In this document: in pieces, positions 10,863 through 22,798 of the stretch | How the letters are laid out: every line of letters begins with the position of its first letter | Position numbering within the stretch: the first letter of the stretch is position 1 | Assembly: GCA_030674185.1 (NCBI GenBank) | Contig: JAPXFY010000015.1 | Span: 23,194,986 to 23,258,985 of the forward strand | Length of the DNA stretch: 64,000 nucleotides | Source of the DNA: Monoplex corrugatus | Taxonomy: Eukaryota > Mollusca > Gastropoda > Littorinimorpha > Ranellidae | Direction: 5' to 3' | Notes under the pieces: generated by a model | Seen by the model: only the letters and a program-made list of their open reading frames with translations | Databases searched by the model: none | Told to the model about the DNA's origin: nothing | Translations under genes and position numbers: made by a program

Positions 10863-11837
10863 TGGAAGAGACGAGGAAGGCAAAGGGAAAAGAGGAAAGA
10901 CACAGAAAGATAAAGAAATCAGGAATAGGTGCAATGAAGCTAAGAAAGCTTGGCTGAAAACAAAGTGCAAAGAAATAGAAGTCCGACACAAAACAGATCC
11001 TCAGGGTATGTAGAGAAGAATTGAAGACATTGCCCACAGGAAAAAGACATGCACATCAACTAGTTGCTTAAAACTGAAACATGGTACGCTTATCACGGAA
11101 AAGGCAAAATATTAGACAGATGGGGAGAGTACATTAAAGACCTTTTTGATGATGACAGAAACGAAGAACATATAAGAAAGAACGTTGAAGGACCACCCAT
11201 AATGAAAGAATTTAGAGCAGCATTGAAAAAGATGAAACCAGGAAAAGCCCCAGGACCAGTCAATATTACTGCAGAGATGGTTGAAGCCCTGAAGGAATTC
11301 GGTATTGAAAAAATAACAGTCCCCTTAAATGAAATTTATGACACCGAAAAATCTCCAAAGATATGTCGAAATCAATTTTCAGGCACTTCCACAGAAAACA
11401 GGGGATACAGAATGCAAACTCCATCGTACAATCAGCTTGATCAGTCACGTAACAAAAATCCTATTAAGAATAATCATGATGAGGACCAGCAACAGAATCA
11501 AAAGAGAAATAGCAGAACAGTGTGGAGTTGTTGAAGGGAAAGGAACTATTAATCCCATATACATCCTAAAAACTATCATAGAGAGGTCAGTCGAGTTGAA
11601 TAAGAAATTATGTTTATGCTTTGTTGATTATACCAAGGCTTTCGATTGGGTAAGACATGAAGAATTTATCAACCAGCTAGAAAAACTCAATATTGATGGA
11701 AAAGATCTAAGAATAATCAGAAATATATTTGGGAACAAACAGCAGCTATGAGAATCAAAACGATATAAGCTCTTTCCAAAATATCAAAAGAGGAGTCAGG
11801 CAAGGCTGTGTTTTGTCATCAGATTTGTTTTCACTTT

Positions 11838-12059
11838 ATAAAAATAATAATTACAATATTTATATAGCGCAAATCTTGATTAAAATCAAATCTAAGCGCT
11901 GAAACAGACACACACGCACGCACGCACGTACGCACGCACACACACGCACGCACAACACACACACAACACACACCACACACACACACACACACGCATGGCT
12001 ATAATGGGAGAAAGCAATAAAAGAATAGCAAGAATGACCAACAATGAAATATAATGGAT
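11838..12059 (-). mobile_element. CR1/L2-like LINE 3' UTR, short insertion
   Basis: Matches the 3' UTR of the 26-kb element: AATAATAATTACAATATTT, ATATAGCGCAAATCTTGAT, TCTAAGCGCTGAAACAGACA, then an AC/CG microsatellite and ACGCATGGCTATAATGGG. It interrupts the family A RT just after its TCATCAGATTTGTTTTCACT segment. Confidence 0.8.
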
Positions 12060-12504
12060 ACAGCTAAACCATCTGAAAAACCTAGAAGAATGCCCTAAAT
12101 TAAAGGTTGGAGGAAAAATGATAAACAACATTCGTTACGCAGATGACACCGTGCTAATTGCAGAAAATGAAACGTAGCTACAAAATCTTGTGAATATTAT
12201 ATAAATAGAAAGCAAAAATAAAGGGTGGGAGCTAAATAGCAAGAAGACTGAAGTCATGGTAATCAGTAAAAAACATGAAATCCCCTCATGCAAAATAACA
12301 GCAAATCGCACAGCTTTGAGATAGGTTGATAAGTTTAAATATTTGGGAAAAGTTATCTCACAGATCGCAGATGCACGTCAGAAATAGCCAGCAGAATCGG
12401 CCAAGCCAAAACAGCATTCAAGAAGATGGAAAGCATTCTACCAACAAATGCCTATCAATTAACATCAGAAGAGAGTTCTTGAATTCATTAATGTTATTAC
12501 ACTA

Positions 12505-14101
12505 CGCACAAAAGTTAAGGATCACTTGCACAAAAATTCATAACTTTCAAAATTAGAAAGCCAAGCGTTGAAGTTTGGCAAACATTTAATTCCATGCTTT
12601 ATAGAATTAACGATACACTTCAATTTCGAGCAATCGTTTGGTGTGTACATTTGATCAAAGTGGTACGTATCGAAATTTGATTTCCCAAGTCATTGAAATC
12701 ACAAGACAGGGCATTCTGATGCTCCCAAAAGTTCAGTAATGCGTGTAACCGCCATGGCTGTTCTGGCACTCGACGCTAGCGAGTCCTCATCGAGTTGACC
12801 AGGTTGGTGAAGATCCTCTGTGGAAGCGCCTGCCACTCAGCCTGCAGCTACTGGTAGAGGTGTTGGGCATCCCTGGGAGGGGTGGTTGCTCCTCACTTTG
12901 CGATCCAGCTCATCCCAGAGGTTCTCAATCGGGTTGAGATCGGGACTGCATGCTGGCCACTCCATTCTGTTGATCCAGACTGTGCAGGAAGTCGTTGACC
13001 ACCCATGCCCTGTGGGGGCGAGCGTTGTCATCCTGGTAGACAGCCGTCGGTCCCATCTGCTGCAGTGTAGGCACAGCCAGCGGTCGAAGGATCTCATCCG
13101 GTCATCGGAGGCCAGTCAGGTTTCCCTGTAACTGATCAGAGGGTATTCTGTGGTGAAGGCTGAAGGCCCCCAGACCATTACAAACCTCCACCAAAGGCCA
13201 CCTTTTCTTGGACAGTGGTGTCAATAAAGCGTTGCCCTGGGCGCCTCCAGACCTCTAGTCGGCCTGTCTGTGGTTCATGGTGAAGCGTGATTCATCACTG
13301 ACAGGACCTGGGACCATTGCTGACGTGTCCACTCACGTGACGTCTGTAGAGGCGGGCGTGCTGCCTATGGGCTGGAGTTAGGCGTGGCCGTACAGCTGGG
13401 CGACGAGAACGGAGGTTAAACCATGAAGGCGGTTCCGTATGGTCCTGGCTGATGTTGATGTTAGTAGCCACCCTCAGCTGCCTTCGAATGATGCTGGAAG
13501 AGGCTGTTGACAGTCTGCAGGGCTTGTCGTTCAATGAGACGATCTTCAACGTGGGTTTGTCTTCTTCGGTCGACCAGATCTGCGTCTTTCATGGACCCTC
13601 CCATGTGGCTGTGAGCGTTGGAATCAGTCTGACAGAGACCGAGATGGTACACTGAATGTCCTGGCCACTTCTCGCTTGGGAACACCATCTTGGAACCATG
13701 CAAAGCTCGTCCCCTCTCAACTCGCTCAATTTTCGTCTGTGAGGCATTGTCAGATCAAGCCTACTACTGGTGGAATGTCTTCTTATAAAGCACAAGCAAG
13801 AGACAGCATCTCACACAGAAACAGCATGGCTCGCACTTGCCATAATTTTTCCATCTGCTTGTGCAATGTGTTCAGGCAGAACGGTCCAAACAAGGTCATT
13901 TTTCGCAAGTTTCCGCTTTTCCGTTTGCGGCCAAGCTCAGTAGTAGAGAATCCCGTGCAATTTTCGCACTAACACAACATCGCCCACTTACAGCTGAACA
14001 AGAATTCATAACAATTTGGCTGGACTGAGAAATAAATAACAATAGCGAACTGAGTTTATTATGCACCTGTTTTCTCATAGTGATCCTTAACTTTTTGTGC
14101 G
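12505..14101 (-). mobile_element. Tc1/mariner-like DNA transposon
   Basis: Terminal inverted repeats start CGCACAAAA(A)GTTAAGG and continue to ATCAC, at 12505 onward and ending at 14101. A TA dinucleotide flanks each side (12503-12504 and 14102-14103). The minus strand carries a broken transposase of Tc1 type. Family A LINE sequence resumes at 14104, so it jumped into the LINE after that copy had inserted. Confidence 0.85.
12837..13795 (-). pseudogene. Tc1-like transposase, frameshifted
   Basis: Reading leftward on the minus strand, the pieces are an N-terminal MPHRRKLSELRGDELC segment and a helix-turn-helix region with RQLRVATNINIS. Next comes the linker LRSRRPAVRPRLTPAHRQHA, typical of Tc1 transposases. 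The catalytic end has a DDNARPHRAWVVNDFLH frame followed, one frame over, by CSPDLNPIENLWDELDRKV. The D...D34E arrangement is therefore visible but spread over several frames, so no active enzyme is made. Confidence 0.8.
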
Positions 14102-14422
14102 TAGCTTAGATGTGAGGCGTGGACTGTCAACTCGCAAAGCCAGAACAAAATTGAGGCAGCCGAAATGTGGTTTCTACGAAGAATGTTGAGAGTTCCATGG
14201 ACAGCAAAGAAAACAAACGAGACAGTCTTGATGGAGGCAGACACATAAAGATCATTGACAAGGAAGATTAGGAAAAGACAAGCAACATTTATAGGACAGT
14301 TTATGAGGAAAGGGGAATTAGAGCACCTTGTCATAACAGGAAAGATGAAGGGAAAGAGAACACCAGGTAGACCCAGGGAGAAAATATTGGACGGTCTTGC
14401 AGGGTGGCTAAGGACAGAGAGG

Positions 14423-14510
14423 ATGGAGGTCATTGTTTTGGCCTTCCCTGTCACTGACGCGAGAACAATGGAGGTAATTGTTTTGGCCTTCCCTGTCACT
14501 GACGTGAGAA
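14423..14510. repeat. Two-copy tandem duplication, about 44 bp
   Basis: ATGGAGGT(C/A)ATTGTTTTGG then CCTTCCCTGTCACTGACG(C/T)GAGAACA occurs twice back to back at the truncated 3' edge of the family A copy. Confidence 0.85.
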
Positions 14511-15140
14511 CAAAGTTCGTTTACAGTTGACTAAAGTTTTCCGTTTTCGCTAATAATGACAGTATTGTTTCTAGAAACTTATCAGTGTGGCAGGCTGTGA
14601 ATCTTAATCGTTTCTGCTTTCCCTTCATTTCGTACCAATTTGAACTAGCTTGAGATCTGGCTTTAGTTCATCTTCTGAATCTCGACCTGTTCTTCTTCCG
14701 CCATTTTAGCTGTGACAGTAGCCAGAAAAAATAGTTCCATGCAACCAAACGATGTTGAAATGACCGTTCACTGCAAATTAGTATGAGACTGCAGATAGCC
14801 AATGAGATTACGCATGTAGCCAATGAGTCTACAAAAGTAGCCAGTGGGACTACATTAGTAACTGACAAAGACTTACTAAAAGTCGAGTTAAACTGAATCA
14901 TAGCCACAATGGGATCGTTGTTGTCAGTTAAAAACAACACTTGCTTGCACAAAACTATTCCACCTGCCACTCAACAATGTAAAAGAAATAATATTAAATC
15001 ATCTTGCTTACCTAAAAGTTCAGAAATTCGTGAAACTTACGATCACAGTTAATAAACACAACAAAACAATCGTCTAAAGGCGACTTACATGTAGTGAAAG
15101 GAAAATACAGTTGGAAAAGAAAGACAGACAGGCGCCACAC
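14511..15140. other. No recognisable gene
   Basis: Contains a short degenerate repeat (CAATGAGATTACGCATGTAG / CAATGAGTCTACAAAAGTAG / CAGTGGGACTACATTAGTAA near 14800-14862) and no coding signal. Confidence 0.5.
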
Positions 15141-15780
15141 GTCCACATCCGACGAAAGCTCTTGCGTGAATGACGAAATCTCGTGTTGTCTAGGAAATTT
15201 TCGGAGGCAAAATTGGAATTTATTTTGTGTCATCCAGTTCTGGATATCGACATAGCAGCTGGATACTTCTGAGATAAGGCAAGTGATAGTTTCAGGGGTG
15301 GTGCTGTTCTGACGTTGTGAGTCATCTGCGTAAAATTGATGTCTCATGTCAAGCTGGTTGATGATGTTGGCTAGGGGTGAGGTATAAAAGGTGAATAGGA
15401 CAGGCCCTAGCACAGAACCCAGAAGAACTCTTTAAGAAAGCCTAACAGGCTCAGACTGACTCCCGTTGATAACTAACTGAAAGCAATCAGAGAGATAGGA
15501 GAAGAACCAAGAAAGAGCAATACCATGAATTCTAAAAAATTGTTCAATGGTATCAATGACAGCAGACATATGGAGGAGTATTCAGAGAGAAAGTTTTACC
15601 AACATCAGAAGCAAAACGAAATTCACTATGTGAACAAGAACTGTTTCTGTACTGTGGTTTGCTCGACAGGCAGACTGGCAAGGATGGTGGAGATGATTTA
15701 AGTGGAGATGCTCATTCAGTTGTTTTCCACTGGGCTCATCACTTTCTTCTCTATGACTGCAACAGTATGCCATACCTTTT
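15141..15780 (-). mobile_element. CR1/L2-like LINE, RT fragment
   Basis: The minus-strand frames give HSTETVLVHIVNF (RT motif before A), a motif B-like GSVLGPVLFTFYTSPLANII, and motif C HQFYADDSQRQ, with IQNWMTQNKFQF after it. It is broken by stops. It is a separate copy from the 26-kb element but of the same type. Confidence 0.75.
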
Positions 15781-17109
15781 TCTCTGACAGTGTAGCCTTT
15801 CCTCTGTGAGATTCGCTCTTTTCCCTTTTCAGTGCTGGTCGGGGTGAGTTAGCTCATTGCACACTAGGTTGACATGATCCCCCTCTCCTTTCACCCAGCA
15901 CTAGGCCTATAGGCCTACTGCCACTTGTGCTGCGGTTAACCCCCACTACTTTATCCCCCACCTCTCTCTTTGCTCCTGTGTACGCTCCCACCAACCAGGC
16001 GACTGTTAACGCCCTATTGCACTTTGATATGCACTTATTTAAAATTCCTTGGTACAATTTGTCTTCCTTGTCCCGACCTAAGTTTGGTTTCGTCTGCTCT
16101 TACAGCAAACGATGATACATGTTTTTGCACCCCCAACAAATTATTCAAAGCCACTTTATAATTTCAGTTGATAGTTATATTTCTAGCTGATGTGCACTAA
16201 AGAAAATACCTTTTTTGATTCATTCTATATGGATAAGTTTGTGATGTTTCTAAACGGACAGTGTTTACAATTTGTCGCTGACACTGATGTTAATCCACAG
16301 TTTAGTTGTAAATTTGTCTGTCTACTTCTTTATTAAAAACTTGAAACCCTAAATGAACAGTTTGTTTCTACTATCTTAAGTTTGGGGATAAATTCTTCAC
16401 AGTCCTCTGATACCTTGTGCTCCCCTAAATCTCTTTCTCCCTACACGGTCTCTGCAGCCACACAAATTTTGCAGATGGTAGGCATCGTTTCATACCCAGG
16501 CAAAGCATGAGCAATTACAAACACCGTTTTCACGATTTTGGCCAGCGCTGTCCCTGCCATTTTTGCCTGTCTTTGTCACCACTGTCAATTTTTCGTGGTC
16601 ACTGTATTTGAAAAACACTGCAAACGTAGCAAATTTCAGGACGGGCCCGTCACACCCTGCACACACTCAGACAATGGAATGAAAGGATGGTCTCTGGACA
16701 CAAACACCAAAATGCAGAGAGCGTACGAATAGTTGGTCTACTGGCGTTGGAGACTGGCCAGAACTCAGGAAAGTCTTTTGTTATTAATCCACTACTATCA
16801 ATACACAAGACTGATTTCGCAGAAAGTGATTAATTTTCTATCACTAAATGCACATTGTGAAATAGAATTACACCTCTCTGAATATTTTGTTTACTGTTAT
16901 TGATGAAACCAAGAATAAACTTGCCACAAAACATTCACAGCAGCAAACGCTGAAGACGTAATGCACCGAGATCATACTTTCTTGTCATAGGCAGAGAAGA
17001 ACTGAAATGAAATTGATCGAAATAAACATCGAGATCGTCAGAGTATGCTGATTATACCCGTTTTTTTTCTATGAAATAAAGAAACACGTGCGTACGTATG
17101 AACTTTAAG
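15781..17109. other. No recognisable gene
   Basis: Contains short frames only; none shows a motif I can name. Confidence 0.5.
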
Positions 17110-17172
17110 TTGTTTTAACGTGATGTTAGCCCTGATGTGGTTCTAGTAATCAGCTGGGCTATAAGAAACATG
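17110..17172 (+). repeat. SINE family S, 3' partial copy
   Basis: TTAGCCCTGATGTGGTTCT and CAGCTGGGCTATAAGAAACA directly precede the AC tract. Confidence 0.45.
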
Positions 17173-17178
17173 AATCTG

Positions 17179-17179
<1 letters not shown>

Positions 17180-17236
<57 letters not shown>

Positions 17237-17242
17237 ACACAC

Positions 17243-17277
<35 letters not shown>

Positions 17278-17336
17278 ACACACACAACGTACATATGTAC
17301 ACACACATACACACATGTACACACACACTACACACA

Positions 17337-17389
<53 letters not shown>

Positions 17390-17400
17390 CACACACAACA

Positions 17401-17431
<31 letters not shown>

Positions 17432-17464
17432 AGCACACACACACATACACATACACACACACAC
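17180..17464. repeat. (AC)n microsatellite, interrupted
   Basis: About 285 bases of AC with ATAC, GTAC and AAAAC interruptions. Confidence 0.95.
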
Positions 17465-18060
17465 CTTTTAACAGGTTTCTCTAGAAAATTAATTTAAGCA
17501 GTTTTTATATTTTAAAAAAGGGACATAAGTGAATGGCTAGACCATTACAATGTTTTCGTACTCTGTAACGTTTTTACTTAAACGCCAACCAGGTGTGCAC
17601 CAAAATGAGCGATGGTTCATCATTACCTACACATTATGACAAATAATAATTTCAATAAAATTAACATAATTTTGGATAAACTGTCCTATTACTGCACAGG
17701 ACTCCTCTTTCCTTGGATGTAAAACTATTTGTAAAAGATCCCAAAATACGCAAAACAAACAGGCTAATTAATTGGCATCAGCGAGGTTGGCACATTCAAG
17801 AGTCTGCTCCATCTTGAACAATTTCAAGTGGAATTGATAAGGATAGAGTTTAAATTTAGGAAAACATTGCGAGGTATTACTTATTGATACTCATCCTAAC
17901 CATAAAACATAAACTCAGTGGTTTAATGAATGCTGTCTCACAAGATTCCAAACAAATAATCATTCATGTGGGATTCAGCACAACATTTTTTTTTCTTGTA
18001 TCATTATTCTCATTGCCATTTCAGCTCTCCAACTCACCTCCAAGCCAGCCAAAAATGAAA
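17465..18060. other. No recognisable gene
   Basis: AT-rich, with only short open frames and no repeat that I can match. Confidence 0.5.
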
Positions 18061-18760
18061 TAGTAATAATAGTAATGATGATGATGATGATGGTGATGGT
18101 GATGATAATAATAATGTACATTCATAGTGGAGTACTCTAGGTACTTATAATTCTACAATACCAAAATCAATGAACTGTACACGTAACACACATTTGCTAT
18201 TTTTACCAATTGATATCGTGCATACACACTCAATTATATCTATATACAACACACTACAAAAATGCGCTAAAACAGGATTGGACAGAGTCACTATAACAAA
18301 GTTAACTTTAAAAAGAAGGACTCACAGAAAAATTGGACATTAAGTTAGGTCTTAAAGAGGAAAGGTTCGACAAATTTCTCATATCAAAGAGCAGATAATT
18401 CTACAAAAAGATCCAAACTGAGCAAGGAATCAAAATTTATGAGTCTTGCGTTTGTATGGAGGGATTTTGAATATCAGAGTAACACAAGAAGAGCATAGAG
18501 TTCAGGAAGGAGAATAGGCATGGAGCAATTCAGAGGTATAAGCGGGAGCATTGCTAGAGACAACATTGTAACACATACAAGCAGTCGTGTATCTAATACT
18601 CTGTTGAATAGGAAGCCAATGGAACTTAGAAAGCAGGGATGTTGAAGTCTCATAACGAGAAGTTTTGAGGACGAGTCTTGCGGGAATTTATTTTAACTTT
18701 CTGTGGAGGAATAACAGGTCACTGTGAGGGCACACTGTGAAGTCCACAGAATCCGAGTCA
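18061..18760 (-). mobile_element. CR1/L2-like LINE 3' end
   Basis: The complement encodes WLPIQQSIRYTTACMCYN, then NAPAYTSELLHAYSPSRTL, and a decayed final block (FGSFCRI...FPL). This is the standard C-terminus of CR1/L2-type RT. The 3' UTR ends in an ATT/ATC-rich tail at 18061-18115. It is inactive. Confidence 0.75.
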
Positions 18761-18784
18761 GTTTTCCAAAATGATGAGGATGAT

Positions 18785-18935
18785 GGTAAATATGCTGTGG
18801 ATAGCCATTGTGGACTGAAACTGCGTAACAGGGCTGTACTCTGTGCTTTGATAATATATCCTGGCGCCGTAGGGCCTAAAGATACATAGACATGTGATGC
18901 TGGTCAGAAAATTTGAACAAAATGCTCAATAATGC
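18785..18935. repeat. Interspersed repeat R3, copy 1
   Basis: Shares GGGCTGTACTCTGTGCTTTG, ATAATATATCCTGGCGCC and GCTGGTCAGAAAATTTGAAC with a copy at 41485-41640 and, more weakly, 60535-60665. Confidence 0.55.
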
Positions 18936-19490
18936 ATCTGTAAAGTGGATGAGATTTGGTTGTTTAATGCAAGTCTTTCCAGTTAGCCTAAGCATGCTCA
19001 GCTCTGGGTAGCGGCCGGTCAGGGCCAAGAAATCCCACAATATTGCGTTTACTGCTGGGGATACAAGCTGTAACTTAACAGCAAGTACTCCAGTGTGTGA
19101 AAGAGTCAAAACAAACGAAGCACAGTTAGCTAATTTTAGGAGTCTCCACCAGCTTATAGAATTTGCCTACAGAAAAACAGCCACACCAAAATCTCTTGTA
19201 CATTATATAAATGTTGTGCTTGACAAAGAACAAAAATTACAGAAACATTTATCCCTTCCTGTAACTGTAGTTATCATTTTCCAGTTGACCCATGAAAGAC
19301 AGGAAAATCTGCTACATTAACCACAAAACAGCAACGTACAGTATGATGTGTTTTAATTTTGGTGGAGTGGTAAATGAATGCTGTAACTCCAAAACTATTC
19401 AGTCTGAACTATCAACAAATACGATCTATGATGTCTGATGACTAAACACATATTTGACCTTTTCCGTTTGAAGTTAGTATCTGCAGCTAA
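18936..19490. other. No recognisable gene
   Basis: Frames of 75-77 residues on both strands lack motifs. Confidence 0.4.
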
Positions 19491-19499
19491 ACGGGTTAT

Positions 19500-21500
19500 T
19501 CATACCTGCATCTAAACGCGAAGCCTAGTACAGAGTCATGTAGCAGATGCAGGGTGTGTCGGCCACTCCACTGTCCGTCGTGATCTTCCTCTGGTTCTGA
19601 AGCCTGAGCATTTGGTAATGTAGACTCAAAGGCTGGCTGATTGACTGGCATCCTGGTGAGGTGGCCAACCCTCTTGATCTGCTGTTGTATTTGATAGGCG
19701 TTGTTTCAGCCATCTCAATTCTCTTGATTTCTGCATCTCTTCATTTCTAATCATGCCTATTCAAGTCTTGCCTGCTGCTCTTCTGAGATCTTTTATTTCG
19801 TGTGTTGTAATCTTTTTTTCAAGGTATGGTGCCAGTAAGTCAATGTGGTTATAGAGATTGCACTGAAAAGCCAAGCTTTCGTTTCTACAGGGATGCTTGG
19901 ATGTTTCAGAAGGAATGAAAGTTGATAACACGGTATTTGCCACTAGGGCACTTATGTTAGTTTCTTTGCCCACTTTTCTTCCTCAGTACATAAGCTTTAC
20001 AAAGTATCTTAAGTTTGAAATCGTTGATTGTAATGACCATTTGTCAAGTGTTGTCATGTGAACGTAGTCTCTGTCTTCCTGATGTTGATTTTCATACCAT
20101 TGTTTCCATAGACGTTGCTTAAATTGTTTGTATATTTTATCAGCTGTGTTTTGTTATAGTTCATCATCGCTATGGGAATGATAGTTCATTCAGAGCTTAT
20201 TCGATGAATCTTGAATAACTTTGTTCATTGAGATTATGAAAATGCGTGATGATGTGACGCATTCTTAATGGATCCCAAATGTTACTTAAAATCAGTACGA
20301 AGTTCTTACAACATTCTCACTGTTTTCACAGATCGCTTTTATGTTCTTGAGTATAGCTAGCTTTTTATTTTGTTGTATTGCAAAGTTTGATTCTGTTCAG
20401 GCAGTCAAAGGTCGTTCCTTGATCCACACACAAAAGAGGATCACATTCATTTCTTTTCCTTTTTGTCACAATGGATTTACCATGAGAAACTTGGGCTGCT
20501 CTTCCAATTGAGAGCGTCGCCTCAGAGCAACACCACCATTTTTTTTAACCAAGACTGTAGAAAGGCAAGAAGGTTAATTGGTCTTCAAGGGAAGGACTTG
20601 GGAAACGAACCTATCTCTCCAATGTTTTTAGCAGAGTAGACGGCCCTGCTCTTCACGATTTTCAACCGCGATGGGATCTCAAACATGTGCAGGCCAGAAG
20701 GCACAAGGGTTCGACTCGTTTTTCGTACCCTTCCGACGGACTACACGTTCAGTTGGAATTACCTTTCAAACTGAGAAGGAAAGTCGAGGCCTTTGCATGA
20801 AACGAACCCTGGAATCTCCTTACTTTTCTGAATCCAAACTGGGCTTCGCATGTAAGTGGCTCCACGATGGAAATGGTCCGATGCTCTCAATGTTTTGTGT
20901 ATATATGTCAACATAACTGAGAAGAAATAGGACCTATAAGTTGTTGCCGTCTTTCATGCTTCCTTTCTGGGTTTTTTCCCCATCTCGGCATTACAACTGC
21001 TCTCTGCAAATATTTCCTTTATTTTTTTTCCATTTGGCTTTACAATCGCTCTCTGCAAATCATGCCCTTCTGTCCAGGCATTTTGAATAGAACGGTAAAC
21101 CAGCAGATTGCAGACTCCCAGCAGGCCCCCACATCTGTAGTTGTGATATCATCCGCACCTGTTGCTTTGTTCTTTGGGTGTTCTTCTGATTTCTCTCTCC
21201 ATGATGTTTGATTCGCTGTGTTTGGGGTATTTTGGGATGGACTGGGGTTGGTGTTGCTTTGATCAGAAGGGTTTAAAACGTCTTTGAAATAGTCTTCTCA
21301 ACATTTTATGATTTTGTTTTCAACATGCAAGGGATCTGCATCTTTGCCACTGACAACAGTGGCAGAGCTGAAAGATTAATCTTTGGTGTGAGTCGCATCA
21401 CTTTCATACTCATATGGAACTCCACTGGCAAGTGTTTTGCATAGTTCTACTCCATAGATCTTCGGCATTTCCAACATGTATTGTTGGCGGTTTTGATTAT
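19500..21500 (-). mobile_element. Old EN/RT LINE, strongly decayed, split by a SINE
   Basis: On the minus strand, 21480-21040 gives a linker and an RT entry motif (EEHPKNKATGADDITT). Then 20470-20380 gives a motif A-like VDQGTTFDCLNRIKL. Around 20100 there is a KINIRKTE-like segment, and 19700-19560 a GHLTRMP-like C-terminus. No frame is intact. A family T SINE (20530-20835) sits inside it. Confidence 0.5.
20530..20835 (-). repeat. tRNA-derived SINE family T copy
   Basis: T-run, GCAAGAAGGTTAATTGGTCT, CCTATCTCTCCAATGTTTTT, GTGCAGGCCAGAAGGCACAA and GTCGAGGCCTTTGCATGAAA are all in the order of the 1575-1925 copy. The box B side (ACGAACCCTGG) is near 20803-20813. Confidence 0.65.
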
Positions 21501-21616
21501 TATCTTGATTGTATCCTTGCAAACATATCTTGAAAAAGAAAAGCTATTAGAAACTTTTTTTCCACTGTGTTAAGTTTTCTTCATGCTTCATTTAAACATA
21601 TATTAATGTGTATATA

Positions 21617-21617
<1 letters not shown>

Positions 21618-21657
<40 letters not shown>

Positions 21658-21672
21658 CGCGTTGTGTGCGTG

Positions 21673-21733
<61 letters not shown>

Positions 21734-21751
21734 GTGTTGTGTTGTGTTGTG

Positions 21752-21818
<67 letters not shown>
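21618..21818. repeat. (TG)n microsatellite with CG core and TTGTG block
   Basis: TG tract with a GCGCGCGCGCG run at 21649-21661 and a (TTGTG)n block at 21731-21756. Confidence 0.95.
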
Positions 21819-21820
<2 letters not shown>

Positions 21821-21949
21821 AAAGGAACAGACCAAGCTATTGACAAAATCATTCATATCAGCTGCCGAAATGGATGAGGGAAAAGAAAAATTCAGGTAAG
21901 TAACTTAACAATTATGCTCTCTTTTGTATTTTCTCTGGTGACTATTAAT

Positions 21950-22095
21950 ACTAATTACAATAACAACAACAATATCAATATAATATTAATGATAACAACA
22001 ACAACAACAACGACAACAGCAATAATAATAATAATGATAATAATAGTACAATAATAATAATAATAATGATGATAATAATAATAATACATGTAATA
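21950..22095. repeat. (AAC)n/(AAT)n rich tract
   Basis: Imperfect AAC then AAT trinucleotide runs immediately upstream of the 22-kb LINE. Confidence 0.85.
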
Positions 22096-22798
22096 ATAAC
22101 AATGGTCGAATTGCTGGCGACTAAACCAGCAACCCCACCAGTCCTCTCAGAAGGATGGTGAGGAGGGTGGCTAGAAATCCTGGTGGAAATAAATTAGATC
22201 CATCAAAGGGCGCCAGCTCTGGAGAGCTACCCGCGGCTATCTAGCTAAGGGAGTAAACCCTGACAGTAAATCCGGTGTTTTGCGGTTGGATGGTAAACTT
22301 TGTCACTTTCCGGCAGCTCCTGTGGCCGCGTTGGCACCAAAACGTAACAGCCCTGTTGTTCCTTTGGATCTGTCAGCGAGGTGGAGAGGGGGGACAAGTT
22401 GCATGGGCAACAGCCTGTCTTCCATATTACACTGCCCAGGCTTACATCCGTCCATTCATCCACAAACACTCTGCACCTATGACCTGGAGAGGACACTCCA
22501 GCCTCGCTACTAAGACTAGTGTCGGCACAACACGGGAATACCGGTGATAAGTCATTGCTCAACTGGCGTAGAGCTGACGCCAGGGGTTGCTTTTGACGGT
22601 GGGAGAGACCTTCGTGTCTTACTGGACAGCTACCGCCCGCCTAAGCTGGGCAGCCCCCAGCCAGTTAGGTGCTGTCCCGCCATGACTTGCCTTCTTCATT
22701 GGGTGCATGAAGATTAGGAGAAAATCTGACAAGCAGGTCGTTAATTACCGCACCAAACAAAAAGAAAAATTCAAATTCAAAAAATGGATCAAGAAAAG

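Larger units (their letters stand above)
10346..14424 (+). mobile_element. RTE-like LINE family A, 5'-truncated copy with two nested insertions
   Basis: Begins inside the endonuclease region (CCTCATGGCCTTGGTACACA) and follows the full copy at 37913 onward. It carries the EN end (GADCNSDHNPVMGRFRL), RT motif A (CFVDYTKAFDWVRHEE near 11620-11660), motif C (INNIRYADDTVLIAENE near 12120-12165) and the C-terminal RKIRKRQATFIGQFMRKGE. It is interrupted by a CR1-type 3' end at 11838-12059 and a Tc1-like transposon at 12505-14101. Many stops and frameshifts make it inactive. It lacks the 3' terminus, stopping at about 14424 where a 43-base duplication begins. Confidence 0.85.

Noticed and set aside
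16200..16480. Possible RT-like segment (MDKFVMFLNGQ...ADTDVN)
   Set aside because: Only vague resemblance; no second RT motif nearby in any frame.
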